A stretch of 32,291 nucleotides of DNA from Microbacterium sp. 5K110 (GCF_005774735.1 NZ_VBUM01000036.1:1-32291), one strand, 5' to 3'. Positions 15,124-23,846 are shown, counted from the stretch's first letter. The notes: a model not told the origin generated them from the letters alone. Program-made: numbers and translations.

Positions 15124-15361
15124 CCCGTCCGCGGGGCCGCCCTCTCACGGGGCGCGACAGGTCGAGCGGCCACCGGTTTGGACGGCAGGTCGGCACCGGC
15201 CCGACGCGAGAGCGCGGGCGAAACTCCTGAGGAACGGGGCGGTGACGGACCGGAACGGGGCCGCGCGGACGGCTAGAGCACAGATCTCAGGAGATTCGCA
15301 CGCGCGGGGCGCGTCCCGTCGAAGGGGTGGCACCGACACCGGCGCGCCGCACTGCGGCGCG
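15052..15361. other. 310-bp gene-free stretch between convergent genes
   Basis: It holds most of element E2, a 91-bp spacer (15124-15214) in which I see nothing recognisable, all of element E3, and 59 bp leading to the end of add. No promoter or small gene could be supported. Confidence 0.8.
15215..15302. repeat. 88-bp inverted-repeat element E3, partly degraded
   Basis: The left arm (15215-15230) is identical to E1 and E2. The right arm (15287-15302) has two mismatches. The centre is again 56 nt and holds a direct repeat GGAACGGGGC at 15231 and 15252. A related GGAACGGGC occurs inverted in E1. It lies just beyond add and may also serve as its terminator. Confidence 0.88.
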
Positions 15362-16468
15362 TCAGCGCTGGAAGCCCTCGGCGATGATCTCGATGAGCTC
15401 CTCGCGCTCCTCGACCGGCAGGAACGCACCGGCCGCGGCGTTGAGCTGGAAGGCCTCGAGGTCGTCGAGGTCGTAGTCGAACGCCTGCGCCAGCAGCGCC
15501 AGCTCGCGCGTCAGGGTCGTGCGGCTCATGAGGCGGTTGTCGACGTTCACCGTCACCGAGAAGCCCAGCTGGTAGAGCAGGTCGAACGGGTGGGCGTCCA
15601 TCGTGTCGCCCCAGGCCGTGACCGCCCCGCTCTGCAGGTTCGACGTCGGCGAAAGCTCGAGCGTGATCTCGCGGTCGCGCACCCAGCGCGCCATGTCGCC
15701 GAAAGTGACCAGAACCTCTTCGCCCTCGCGCGAGACGACGTCGAGGTCGTTGGCGATACGCACACCGTGTCCGAGGCGCAGAGCCCGCCCGTCGAGCAGC
15801 GCCGAACGAATGGATGCCAGCCCCGCCCCTTCACCGGCGTGCACCGTCGTGGGGAAGAAATGCTCGGCGAGATAGTCGAAGGCCGCGCGGTGATCCGAGG
15901 CCGGGAATCCGTCCTCGGGGCCGGCGAGGTCGAAGCCGACCACGCCGCGGCTGCGCCACGACACCGCGAGCTCGGCGATCTCCCGCGACCGCGATCCCTG
16001 CCGCATCGCGGTGAGCAGCTGCCCCACGCGGATGTCCTTGCCGCGCGCGTCAGCGGCATCCTCGCCCTCTTCGATGCCCTCCTGAACCGCGTCCACGACG
16101 TCGTCGAGGCTGAGGCCGCGCGTCAGGTGCTGCTCGGGAGCCCACCGCATCTCCGCGTAGACGACGCCGTCCTCGGCGAGGTCCTCGACGAACTCCTTGG
16201 CGGCGCGCACGAGACCCTCGCGGGTCTGCAGGACGCCGACCGTGAGCGAGAACTTCTCGAGGTAGTCCTCGAGCGAACCGGAGTCGACGTGGTCCGAGAA
16301 CCAGTCCTCGAGCCCCTCGGCGTCGTCGGCCGGGACGTCGAGGTCGAGCTCGTCGGCCAGCTCGAGCACCGTCTGCGCCCGCATCCCCCCGTCGAGGTGG
16401 TCGTGCAGCGACACCTTCGGCAGGTCGTGCAGCTTCTTGCCCTGGATACGGACGTCGTCGGTGGCCAT
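15362..16468 (-). CDS. add: Adenosine deaminase
   Basis: A 368-residue zinc enzyme converting (deoxy)adenosine to (deoxy)inosine. Metal and catalytic motifs are visible: SLHDHLDGG with His22 and His24, TTVHAGEG with His near 210, an SPTSN segment, and VDNRLMSRTTLTRE near the end. ATG 16468 is chosen for the GAGGAG 5 nt upstream. An in-frame ATG at 16492 would overlap the deoA stop by one base and is a possible alternative. It is the last gene of the nucleoside salvage run. Its product, inosine, suits the 6-oxopurine-type PunA encoded earlier in the window. Confidence 0.94.
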   Translation of the reverse strand: MATDDVRIQGKKLHDLPKVSLHDHLDGGMRAQTVLELADELDLDVPADDAEGLEDWFSDHVDSGSLEDYLEKFSLTVGVLQTREGLVRAAKEFVEDLAEDGVVYAEMRWAPEQHLTRGLSLDDVVDAVQEGIEEGEDAADARGKDIRVGQLLTAMRQGSRSREIAELAVSWRSRGVVGFDLAGPEDGFPASDHRAAFDYLAEHFFPTTVHAGEGAGLASIRSALLDGRALRLGHGVRIANDLDVVSREGEEVLVTFGDMARWVRDREITLELSPTSNLQSGAVTAWGDTMDAHPFDLLYQLGFSVTVNVDNRLMSRTTLTRELALLAQAFDYDLDDLEAFQLNAAAGAFLPVEEREELIEIIAEGFQR

Positions 16469-16491
16469 GGTGCTCCTCGGGTCGGATGCCA

Positions 16492-17781
16492 TCACGCGGT
16501 GATGCGCTCGCGCACGAGCGTGGTGCGCGCGGGAGCGGCGTCGCCGATCTCCCACGCGCCGTCGACCGCGGCGAGGGCGCGCTCGAAGCGCGTCTCATCA
16601 TCGGCCGACAGGGTGAACAGCGGCTGACCGGCCGCGACGGAATCCCCGACCGTGACGTGCAAGTCGATGCCCGCGGCGTGCACGACGGCATCCTCGGCGC
16701 GCGCGCGTCCCGCCCCCAGGCGCCAGGCCCCGATACCGAACGGCAGCGCCTCGACGCGCGTGACGACCCCCGCCCGCTCGGCGACGACCGTGTGGGTCTC
16801 GCGCGGCGCCGGGAGGGCGGCATCCGGATCGCCGTCCTGGGCGCGGATCATGCGCTTCCACACGTCCATCGCGCGGCCGTCGGCCAAGGCCGCCTCGACA
16901 TCGGCGTCGGGACGTCCGGCGAGCGTCAGCATCTCGCGCGCGAGAGCGACGGTCAGCTCGACGACGTCGGCGGGACCACCGCCGGCCAGGACCTCGACCG
17001 ACTCGCGCACCTCGTTGGCGTTGCCGATCGCTCGGCCGAGCGGGGTGTTCATGTCGGTGAGGAGCGCCGTGGTGTTCACGCCCGAGTCGGTGCCGAGGGC
17101 GACCATGGTCTCGGCGAGCTCGCGGGCCCGGTCGATGTCCTGCATGAAGGCGCCGGAGCCGAACTTCACGTCGAGCACGAGGGAGTCGGTGCCCTCGGCG
17201 ATCTTCTTCGACATGATGCTCGACGCGATCAGCGGGATCGCCTCGACCGTGCCGGTGACGTCGCGCAGCGCGTAGAGCTTCTTGTCGGCGGGGGCCAGGC
17301 CCGTGCCGGCCGCGCAGATCACGGCACCCACGTCGGCGAGCTGCGCGAGGATCTCGTCGTTGGACAGCGCCGCGCGCCACCCCGGGATGGACTCGAGCTT
17401 GTCGAGCGTCCCGCCGGTGTGCCCGAGACCGCGGCCCGAGAGCTGCGGCACGGCCACCCCGAACGCGGCGACGAGCGGCGCGAGCGGCAGAGTGATCTTG
17501 TCGCCCACGCCACCGGTCGAGTGCTTGTCGACCGTCGGCTTGTCGAGCGACGAGAAGTCCATGCGCTCGCCCGAGGCGATCATGGCATCCGTCAGCACCC
17601 GGATCTGGTCGCGGCCGAGGCCGTTCAGGAGCACCGCCATCGTGAACGCCGACATCTGTGCGTCCATGACGTAGCCGCGTGTGTAGGCGTCGACGAGCCA
17701 GCGGATCTCGCCCTCGGTGATCGCCCGCCCGTCACGCTGGGCACGGATGATGTCGACCGCGTCGTACTGTTCGGCGCTCAT
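16492..17781 (-). CDS. deoA: Thymidine/pyrimidine-nucleoside phosphorylase
   Basis: A 429-residue enzyme that splits thymidine or (deoxy)uridine with phosphate. The family signature DKHSTGGVGDK is at 85-95, with the glycosyltransferase-type N-terminal helices before it. GLGHTGGTLDKLE, a second conserved segment, and a C-terminal alpha/beta domain follow. Length is typical. Its ATG overlaps the cdd stop by 4 nt (ATGA), so cytidine deaminase and phosphorylase are translationally coupled. Uridine or deoxyuridine made by Cdd is its likely substrate. Confidence 0.95.
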   Translation of the reverse strand: MSAEQYDAVDIIRAQRDGRAITEGEIRWLVDAYTRGYVMDAQMSAFTMAVLLNGLGRDQIRVLTDAMIASGERMDFSSLDKPTVDKHSTGGVGDKITLPLAPLVAAFGVAVPQLSGRGLGHTGGTLDKLESIPGWRAALSNDEILAQLADVGAVICAAGTGLAPADKKLYALRDVTGTVEAIPLIASSIMSKKIAEGTDSLVLDVKFGSGAFMQDIDRARELAETMVALGTDSGVNTTALLTDMNTPLGRAIGNANEVRESVEVLAGGGPADVVELTVALAREMLTLAGRPDADVEAALADGRAMDVWKRMIRAQDGDPDAALPAPRETHTVVAERAGVVTRVEALPFGIGAWRLGAGRARAEDAVVHAAGIDLHVTVGDSVAAGQPLFTLSADDETRFERALAAVDGAWEIGDAAPARTTLVRERITA

Positions 17782-18179
17782 CGGGCCGCCTCCTCGAGGT
17801 CACGCGGCCCGAAGGCGTCGGGCAGCACTTCGTCGATCGTCCGGATGCCGCTGACGGTCTCGAGCAGCATGCCCGGGATCGCGTGCTCGAACAGCAGCTG
17901 CCGGCACCGCCCGCACGGCATGAGCGTGCGCCCCTCACCGTCCACGCAGACGAACGCGACCAACTGGCCGCCTCCGGACATGTGCAGCTCGGACACCAGA
18001 CCGCACTCGGCGCACAGGGTGACGCCGTACGAGGCGTTCTCGACGTTGCACCCCGAGACGATGCGGCCGTCGGCGACGAGGGCCGCGGCCCCCACCTTGA
18101 AGCGGGAGTAGGGCGCGTAGGCGCGATGCATCGCCTCGGTGGCGGCGGAACGCAGTTCGTCCCAGTCGATGTCGGTCAT
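17778..18179 (-). CDS. cdd: Cytidine deaminase
   Basis: A 133-residue tetrameric-type cytidine deaminase. The zinc site is complete: Cys56-Ala-Glu58 (Glu58 shuttles the proton) and Pro-Cys89-Gly-Arg-Cys92. CNVENASYG at 44-52 is the substrate loop. The N-terminus has YAPYSRFKVGAAALV. The ATG at 18179 gives the usual family length; the open frame upstream belongs to antisense of the permease gene. The ribosome binding site is weak and distant. It starts 44 nt after the permease stop and overlaps deoA. Confidence 0.95.
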   Translation of the reverse strand: MTDIDWDELRSAATEAMHRAYAPYSRFKVGAAALVADGRIVSGCNVENASYGVTLCAECGLVSELHMSGGGQLVAFVCVDGEGRTLMPCGRCRQLLFEHAIPGMLLETVSGIRTIDEVLPDAFGPRDLEEAAR

Positions 18180-18223
18180 CGTGGTGCAGGGGGTCCTCTC
18201 GTGAAGGGGGAAGGCGGGCCGGG

Positions 18224-19519
18224 TCAGCCCTTGACGTACGGTTTGCCGGCGGCCGCGGGCCCGCGGACCTTTCCGACCAGTCCCGCGACGGCGAAGATCG
18301 TCACGACGTACGGCAGCATCAGCATGAACTCGCTCGGCACGGGAGACCCGATGACGCCGAGGGTGTTCTGCAGGTTGGACGCGAACCCGAACAGCAGCGC
18401 GGCGAGCGTCGCACGGATCGGGTCCCACTGGCCGAAGATGACCGCCGCGAGGGCGATGTACCCCGCGCCGGCCGTCATCTCTTTGTTGAAGGCACCGACG
18501 GAGCCGAGGGTGAAGAACGCGCCACCCAGACCCGCGATCGCACCGCCCAGCGAGACGTTCCAGAACCGGGTGCGGGCGATGTTGATGCCCACGGTGTCCG
18601 CCGCCTGAGGGTGCTCGCCGACGGCGCGCAGGCGGAGGCCCCACCGGGTGTGGAACAAGCCGACGTACACGACCGCGACCGTGACGTACATGATGTACAC
18701 GATGATCGTCTGGTTGAACAGCATCGGGCCGATGATCGGGATGTCCGAGAGGACGGGGATCGGCAGACGCGGGAAGCGCGGCGGGGAGTTGAGGGTGGCG
18801 GCGTTGGGTGCCAACAGCTGCGAGAAGAGGAAGCTCGTCAACCCCACGACCAGCACGTTCAACACGACACCGACGATGACCTGGTCGACGAAGTACTTGA
18901 TCGCGAACGCCGCGAGCACGAACGAGACGAGGACACCCGAGACACCCGCAGCGAGGAGGCCGATGAACGGGTTGCCCGTCGCCGTGGCCACGATCGCAGA
19001 GGTGAACGCACCGGCCAGCAGCTGGCCCTCGATCGCGATGTTGACCACGCCGACACGTTCGCTCAGCACACCGGCCATGGCACCGAAGATGAGCGGCACC
19101 GACAGGCTCAATCCGCCCGCGAGCAGGCCCGTGAGCGGGATGACCGACGTGGTGGCGCCCGCGGCGGCCCACGTCAGGAACCCGACCATGAAGACCAGGG
19201 CGAAGATGACGGCCAGCCAGATCGGCGGGCGACGGTGAGCGCGGACCATCAGGACGCTCGTGAGCGTGACGAGGGCCAGCAGCACGGTGCAGACGATGCC
19301 GGTGACGACGCCGCCGAGGACGACCTCGGGCAGCTGGATGAACTCACCGGGGCTCGAGATGCGGAAGACGGCATCGCCGTCCTGGCGGGCGACGACGAAC
19401 AGGACGGCGGCGAGCACCGTGATGACGCCGTAGACGATCGGGGCCTTCCAGCTGACCACGACAGCGGTGTCCAGCGCGGGCGCGGATCCGACCTCGGGGT
19501 GTGCGGTGGTGGTGCTCAT
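18224..19519 (-). CDS. Nucleoside ABC transporter permease 2 (NupQ/YufQ type)
   Basis: A 431-residue integral membrane protein of the branched-chain/ribose-type permease family, with many hydrophobic segments from about residue 28 onward. GVLSERVGVVNIAIEGQLLAGAF is the conserved cytoplasmic-loop region of this family, and AVGEHPQAADTVGINIARTR is the coupling-loop signature. Its ATG overlaps the stop of the first permease by 4 nt. Together with the ATPase and BmpA it forms a BMP-type importer. Adjacent nucleoside enzymes point to nucleoside import, as for B. subtilis NupNOPQ. Confidence 0.9.
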   Translation of the reverse strand: MSTTTAHPEVGSAPALDTAVVVSWKAPIVYGVITVLAAVLFVVARQDGDAVFRISSPGEFIQLPEVVLGGVVTGIVCTVLLALVTLTSVLMVRAHRRPPIWLAVIFALVFMVGFLTWAAAGATTSVIPLTGLLAGGLSLSVPLIFGAMAGVLSERVGVVNIAIEGQLLAGAFTSAIVATATGNPFIGLLAAGVSGVLVSFVLAAFAIKYFVDQVIVGVVLNVLVVGLTSFLFSQLLAPNAATLNSPPRFPRLPIPVLSDIPIIGPMLFNQTIIVYIMYVTVAVVYVGLFHTRWGLRLRAVGEHPQAADTVGINIARTRFWNVSLGGAIAGLGGAFFTLGSVGAFNKEMTAGAGYIALAAVIFGQWDPIRATLAALLFGFASNLQNTLGVIGSPVPSEFMLMLPYVVTIFAVAGLVGKVRGPAAAGKPYVKG

Positions 19520-20880
19520 CGGGCCGCCTCCTTCTTCTTGGCCGCGCGCACCTTGGGCTGGCGCGCCCCGGGGGCCGGCAGGCGGAAGATCGCGCGCACC
19601 AGCGGCGGTGCCGCGATGAACAGCACGATGAGCGACTGCACGACCAGGACGATGTCGATCGGGACGCCGTTGGCGGCCTGCATGGCGAAGCCACCGGCCT
19701 TGAACGCACCGAACAGGATGCCGGCCACCAGCACGCCGACCGGAGTGGAGCGGCCCAGCAGCGCCACCGTGATGGCGTCGAACCCGATGCCCGCGTCGAT
19801 GCCGCTGGAGAATCCGGTGGTGACCGTGCCCAGCACCTGGTCGACGCCCGCGAGGCCGACGAGGGCGCCGGAGATGAGCATCGCGTAGACGTACATCGAC
19901 TTGACGTTGATGCCCGCGACACGGGCCGCGTTCGGATTGAGCCCGACGGCGCGGAACCGGAAGCCGAGCGAGGAGCGCTCCAGGATCCACCACACCAGCA
20001 CGACGGCGGCGAGCGAGAGAAGGAACCCGAAGTGCAGGTTGTAGCCCGAGCCGAGGAGGTCGGGGAAGACCGCCGTCTCCTTCATCGCGGGCGTGGTGGG
20101 GTTGCTCGAGCCCGGGGCCTGCAGCAGACCGGGGGTGCGCAGCATGTAGTAGACGAGGTAGAACGCGACGTAGTTCAGCATGATCGTCACGATCACCTCG
20201 TGCGCCCCGGTGCGGGCCTTGAGGACACCGGCGATGCCGGCCCACAGCGCACCCGCCACGACACCGGCGACGAGAGCGACGAGGGCGTGCAGGCCCCACG
20301 GCAGGTCGAAGGCGAACGCGACGTACCCGCCGGCGGCCGCGGCGACCAGCATCTGGCCGCGACCACCGATGTTGAACATGCCGACGCGGAAGGCCAGGGC
20401 CACGCCGAGACCTGCCGCGATCAGCGGGGTCGCGAAAGTGAGCGTCTCGGTGAGCGGACGGATCCCCGTGGCGAAATCGGGCCGACGGAAGTTGTAGATC
20501 GCTCCCTGGAAGAACGACGCATACGCACCCGAGACCGACTGCCAGATCGCGGCGAGCATGTCGCCGGGGCGAGCGAAGAAGTACCCGGCGGTGACCTGGA
20601 CGCGCTCATCGGTCGCGGCGATCATGATCGCTCCGACCAGCAGGGCGAGCACGACGGCGAGCACCGAGATGATGGCGTTGCCGGTGGCGATCTCGCGCAG
20701 CGCGCGACGCCACCTGCTCTCCTCCGGGGCGGGCGCGGGAGCGACGACGCGGGCACCTGCGGCAGGGTCGACGGCCGAGGAACCCTCCAGGGCGACGTCG
20801 GCGTCGGTCGCGGCCGCCACCTCGGCGGCGCGGTCGGCGCGGTCCGCCGTCGGGTCGTGTGGGCTGTGCGGATCGCTCAC
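19516..20880 (-). CDS. Nucleoside ABC transporter permease 1 (NupP/YufP type)
   Basis: A 454-residue membrane permease. The N-terminal ~60 residues are an Ala/Asp/Pro-rich soluble tail, longer than in Bacillus homologues. About eight to ten hydrophobic segments follow. LAFRVGMFNIGGRGQMLVAA and AVGLNPNAARVAGINVKSMYV are the conserved loops that pair with the ATPase. The GTG start at 20880 overlaps the ATPase stop as GTGA. It ends with a Lys-rich tail, VRAAKKKEAAR. Confidence 0.9.
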   Translation of the reverse strand: MSDPHSPHDPTADRADRAAEVAAATDADVALEGSSAVDPAAGARVVAPAPAPEESRWRRALREIATGNAIISVLAVVLALLVGAIMIAATDERVQVTAGYFFARPGDMLAAIWQSVSGAYASFFQGAIYNFRRPDFATGIRPLTETLTFATPLIAAGLGVALAFRVGMFNIGGRGQMLVAAAAGGYVAFAFDLPWGLHALVALVAGVVAGALWAGIAGVLKARTGAHEVIVTIMLNYVAFYLVYYMLRTPGLLQAPGSSNPTTPAMKETAVFPDLLGSGYNLHFGFLLSLAAVVLVWWILERSSLGFRFRAVGLNPNAARVAGINVKSMYVYAMLISGALVGLAGVDQVLGTVTTGFSSGIDAGIGFDAITVALLGRSTPVGVLVAGILFGAFKAGGFAMQAANGVPIDIVLVVQSLIVLFIAAPPLVRAIFRLPAPGARQPKVRAAKKKEAAR

Positions 20881-22397
20881 GCGGCGACTCCTTCGTTCTG
20901 GGGCGCTTCGCCGGCCATCATCAGGCCGAGGACGTCGCGCGAGGTGTCGCCCGGGACGATGCCCACCACACGACCGCGGTACATGACCATGATGCGGTCC
21001 GCGAGGGCGGTGACCTCGTCGAGCTCGGTGGACACGACGATCACGGGCACCCCCGCGTCGCGGGTCTCGATGACGCGCTTGTGGATGAACTCGATCGACC
21101 CCACGTCGACGCCGCGCGTGGGCTGGGCGGCGACGAACAGGCGAAGGTCCCGGCTCAGCTCGCGCGCGAGCACGACCTTCTGCTGGTTGCCGCCCGAGAG
21201 ACGACCGACCGGTGTCTCGATCGACGGCGTGCGGACGTCGAACTCGGTGACCTTTTCGCGCGCGAAGTCGGCCAGGGTGGACAGTTGGAGCGTGCCGCCC
21301 TTCACGAACGGCGCACCGTCGGCGCGATCGAGCATGAGGTTCTCGGCGATGGAGAACTCCCCCACCAGCCCGTCTTCCTTGCGGTCTTCGGGAACGAAGC
21401 CGACACCGGCGTCGAGCACGGCGCGCACCGACGAGCCGTTCAGCTCGACGCCATCGAGCGTGATCGACCCTTCGGCCCGGTCCTGCAGCCCGACGAGGGC
21501 CTCGGTGAGCTCGGTCTGGCCGTTGCCCTGCACGCCGGCGATCGCGAGGACCTCGCCCCGGCGCACTTCGAAACTGACGTCGTTGACGACGAGCTGACCG
21601 ACGGGGTCGACGACGGTGAGGTTCGAGACCGACAGGGCGACATCGCCGAGCTTCGGAGCCTCTTTGTGCACGGTCAGCTCGACCGCGCGGCCCACCATGA
21701 GCGACGCGAGTTCGGCATTGGAGGCGGTGGGCTCCGCCTCACCGACCACTTTGCCGAGACGGATGACAGTGATTCGGTCCGCGACCTCGCGCACCTCGCG
21801 GAGCTTGTGCGTGATGAAGACGATCGAGGTCCCGGAATCACGGAGCTGGCGCATGATGGCCATCAGCTCGTCGGTCTCCTGGGGAGTGAGGACGGCGGTC
21901 GGCTCGTCGAACACGAGCACCTTGGCATCCCGGGAGAGCGCCTTGATGATCTCGACGCGCTGCTGCACGCCGACGGGCAGGTCGTCCACGAGCGCGTCGG
22001 GGTCGACGTCGAACCCGAACCGGTCCGAGATCTCGGTGACCTTCGCTCGCGCGGCGGCCAGGTCGAGACGGCCGCCGAACTTCGTCGGCTCGTGACCGAG
22101 CATGACGTTCTCGGCGACCGTGAAGACCGGGATGAGCATGAAGTGCTGGTGCACCATGCCGATTCCGGCGCGCATCGCGTCGCCGGGTCCGGCGAAGTGC
22201 TGGACGGCGTCGTCCAGCAGGATCTCTCCCCCGTCGGCCTGGTAGAGGCCGTAGAGGACGTTCATCAGGGTGGACTTGCCGGCACCGTTCTCGCCGAGCA
22301 GGCAGTGGATCTCTCCGGCCTCGACGGTGAGGTCGATGTGATCGTTCGCCACCAGGGATCCGAAGGTTTTCGTGATCCCGCGGAGTTCGAGCTTCAT
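20877..22397 (-). CDS. Nucleoside ABC transporter ATP-binding protein (two ABC domains, NupO/YufO type)
   Basis: A 506-residue tandem ATPase like RbsA. The first domain has Walker A GENGAGKST (35-43), LPVGVQQRVEI as the signature and VLVFDEPTAVLTP as Walker B. The second domain has a degenerate Walker A, GVQGNGQTE, but a good LSGGNQQKVVLAREL signature, which is usual in this family. It energises the two permeases. ATG 22397 is chosen because family homologues begin at this MKLELRGITKTFG. A TAGGAT hexamer 7 nt upstream suggests a leaderless start separate from bmpA. Confidence 0.93.
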   Translation of the reverse strand: MKLELRGITKTFGSLVANDHIDLTVEAGEIHCLLGENGAGKSTLMNVLYGLYQADGGEILLDDAVQHFAGPGDAMRAGIGMVHQHFMLIPVFTVAENVMLGHEPTKFGGRLDLAAARAKVTEISDRFGFDVDPDALVDDLPVGVQQRVEIIKALSRDAKVLVFDEPTAVLTPQETDELMAIMRQLRDSGTSIVFITHKLREVREVADRITVIRLGKVVGEAEPTASNAELASLMVGRAVELTVHKEAPKLGDVALSVSNLTVVDPVGQLVVNDVSFEVRRGEVLAIAGVQGNGQTELTEALVGLQDRAEGSITLDGVELNGSSVRAVLDAGVGFVPEDRKEDGLVGEFSIAENLMLDRADGAPFVKGGTLQLSTLADFAREKVTEFDVRTPSIETPVGRLSGGNQQKVVLARELSRDLRLFVAAQPTRGVDVGSIEFIHKRVIETRDAGVPVIVVSTELDEVTALADRIMVMYRGRVVGIVPGDTSRDVLGLMMAGEAPQNEGVAA

Positions 22398-22404
22398 GTT
22401 CCCG

Positions 22405-22410
22405 ATCCTA
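22405..22410 (-). promoter_or_regulatory. -10 element of a leaderless promoter for the ABC-cdd-deoA-add run
   Basis: TAGGAT on the minus strand ends 7 nt before the ATG at 22397. It lies downstream of the bmpA terminator, so the six following genes can be transcribed separately from bmpA. Confidence 0.55.
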
Positions 22411-22506
22411 GGTTCTGTGGCACCGCACGCGGGGTGTGCGGCGGGAGGACCCCCCTCGTGAGCGGGTCCGGTCCGGGGCCGGACGATCGCGCAGCCCCAT
22501 AAGGGA

Positions 22507-22535
22507 GGGGAGGCCGGCATGGAGCCGGCCTCCCC
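22507..22535 (-). terminator. Terminator hairpin after bmpA
   Basis: A perfect 12-bp stem (22507-22518 with 22524-22535) with a 5-nt loop starts 16 nt beyond the bmpA stop. It would uncouple the abundant binding lipoprotein from the rest of the transporter. Confidence 0.8.
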
Positions 22536-22551
22536 AGGGAGAGTGGATCTC

Positions 22552-23652
22552 TCAGCCGGCCAGGTAGGACTCGACCGTGATCTTGCCGCTGATGATGTCG
22601 GCCTTGAGCGCATCGACCTTGGTGGTCAGCTCGGCGGGCACGCGGTCGGACCAGTCGTGGTACGGCGCGAGGCCGACGCCCTCGTTCTCGAGCGTGCCGA
22701 CGAACGGCGCCGCGTCGAACTCGCCGTTACCGGCGGCCACGATGGCGTCCTTGGTGCCCACGTCGATGCCCTTGAGGATCGAGGTCAGCAGCAGGTCGCC
22801 CACGGAGGGGTCGGTCTGGAACACGTCGGCGTCGACGCCGACGAGCGCGATCTCGCGACCCGCGTCCTGGATGGCGACGGCGGCCGACTGGTAGACCGGG
22901 CCACCGACGGGCAGCAGCACGTCGACGTTCTGGTCGATGATGGCCTGCGCGGTCTGGCGCGCGGTGTCGTTGGCCTCGAACCCACCGGTGAAGGAGCCGT
23001 CCTTGGCGGTGCGGTCCCAGCCGACGACGCGCACGGACGTGCCGTTGTCGGTGTTGTACTTCTCGACGCCCTGGGCGAAGCCGTCCATGAAGATCGTGAC
23101 GGTCGGGATGTTCATTCCACCGAAGGTGCCGACGACGCCGGTCTTCGAGACGCCCGCGGCGAGGTAGCCGGCGAGGTACGCGGCCTGCGCGGTGTCGAAG
23201 ATGATCGGCTTGATGTTGGGAGCGTCGGTCTTGCCGTCGAAGTCGCTGTCGACCGTGTCGTCGATCGAGACGTACTGCAGATCGGTGTTCGCCTTGGCCG
23301 ACTCGAGCGCCGCGGGGGCGAGGAGGAAGCCGACCGTGACGATCGTGTTGCAGCCTTGGTCGACCAGGCTCTGGAGGTTGGAGGCGTAGTCGGTCTCGGA
23401 CTGCGACTCGACCTCGATGGGGGTCTTCGAGCCGAGCTGCGAGGCCGCCTCGTCGACGCCCTCCTTGCCGAGCTGGTTGAACGACTTGTCGTCGAAGCCG
23501 CCGGCGTCCGACACCATGCAGGGCAGGTAGTCGCTGGCACCGGCAGCGGCCGACGAGCCGTTGCTCTCGGGCGCGGCACCGCAGCCGGCGAGCAGCACGG
23601 CCGCGCCGATCATCGCGAGGCCGCTGACGACGGCCTTCTTCGTGGTCTTCAC
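22552..23652 (-). CDS. BMP-family substrate-binding lipoprotein of the nucleoside ABC transporter
   Basis: A 366-residue secreted lipoprotein. The N-terminus MKTTKKAVVSGLAMIGAAVL is a signal peptide and LLAGC gives a lipobox with Cys24. A Ser/Ala-rich linker follows, then the BMP domain with MVSDAGGFDDKSFNQ (the family's nucleoside-binding N-terminal motif), ending in SGKITVESYLAG. The GTG at 23652 has a GGAGGA 6 nt upstream. It captures nucleosides outside the cell for the permeases encoded next. It is the first gene of the cluster but is separated from it by a strong terminator and a new promoter. Confidence 0.94.
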   Translation of the reverse strand: MKTTKKAVVSGLAMIGAAVLLAGCGAAPESNGSSAAAGASDYLPCMVSDAGGFDDKSFNQLGKEGVDEAASQLGSKTPIEVESQSETDYASNLQSLVDQGCNTIVTVGFLLAPAALESAKANTDLQYVSIDDTVDSDFDGKTDAPNIKPIIFDTAQAAYLAGYLAAGVSKTGVVGTFGGMNIPTVTIFMDGFAQGVEKYNTDNGTSVRVVGWDRTAKDGSFTGGFEANDTARQTAQAIIDQNVDVLLPVGGPVYQSAAVAIQDAGREIALVGVDADVFQTDPSVGDLLLTSILKGIDVGTKDAIVAAGNGEFDAAPFVGTLENEGVGLAPYHDWSDRVPAELTTKVDALKADIISGKITVESYLAG

Positions 23653-23701
23653 GAATGGTCCTCCAAGACGGGGGCCCCCAACGGGTTCGGGGGACGATGG
23701 A

Positions 23702-23721
23702 GTCACGTTACCCACTGTGAC
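23702..23721. promoter_or_regulatory. Inverted repeat upstream of bmpA
   Basis: GTCAC, 10 nt, GTGAC lie 50 nt upstream of the bmpA GTG, with half-sites about one and a half helical turns apart. On the minus strand TAACGT, a possible -10, lies within it. It is a candidate operator for a nucleoside-responsive regulator; the arms are short, so chance is possible. Confidence 0.35.
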
Positions 23722-23819
23722 GAATCGCTTGCGCCCCGCGAAGGCCCGTGCGCCCCAATGGTTACAAAGACGCAATCTCGCGTCATGCGCACGCCACACG
23801 AGTCGATCGCGGCGGGACT

Positions 23820-23842
23820 GGATGCCGCGGGCAGCGGCATCC
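23820..23842 (-). terminator. Terminator hairpin after manC, built on GGATGCC
   Basis: GGATGCCGC, a 5-nt loop and GCGGCATCC form a perfect 9-bp stem starting 4 nt beyond the manC stop. Like the lpdA terminator, the stem is the GGATGCC heptamer plus its inverse. Confidence 0.75.
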
Positions 23843-23846
23843 GGTA

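Larger units (their letters stand above)
14018..15302. other. Candidate nuclease-plus-array unit 2
   Basis: This composite consists of element E1, a perfect DnaA box, the second AbiEi/DUF559 gene and elements E2 and E3. The gene's stop codon lies inside the E2 arm, so gene and repeat are physically joined. Treating them as one unit is inference. Confidence 0.45.

Noticed and set aside
14018..15302. CRISPR array
   Set aside because: Repeats are inverted pairs with 56-nt centres at only three places separated by a gene; there is no direct-repeat/spacer array and no cas genes.
16469..16492. Longer add start at 16492
   Set aside because: It lacks a ribosome binding site at proper spacing, whereas the ATG at 16468 has GAGGAG; it cannot be fully excluded.
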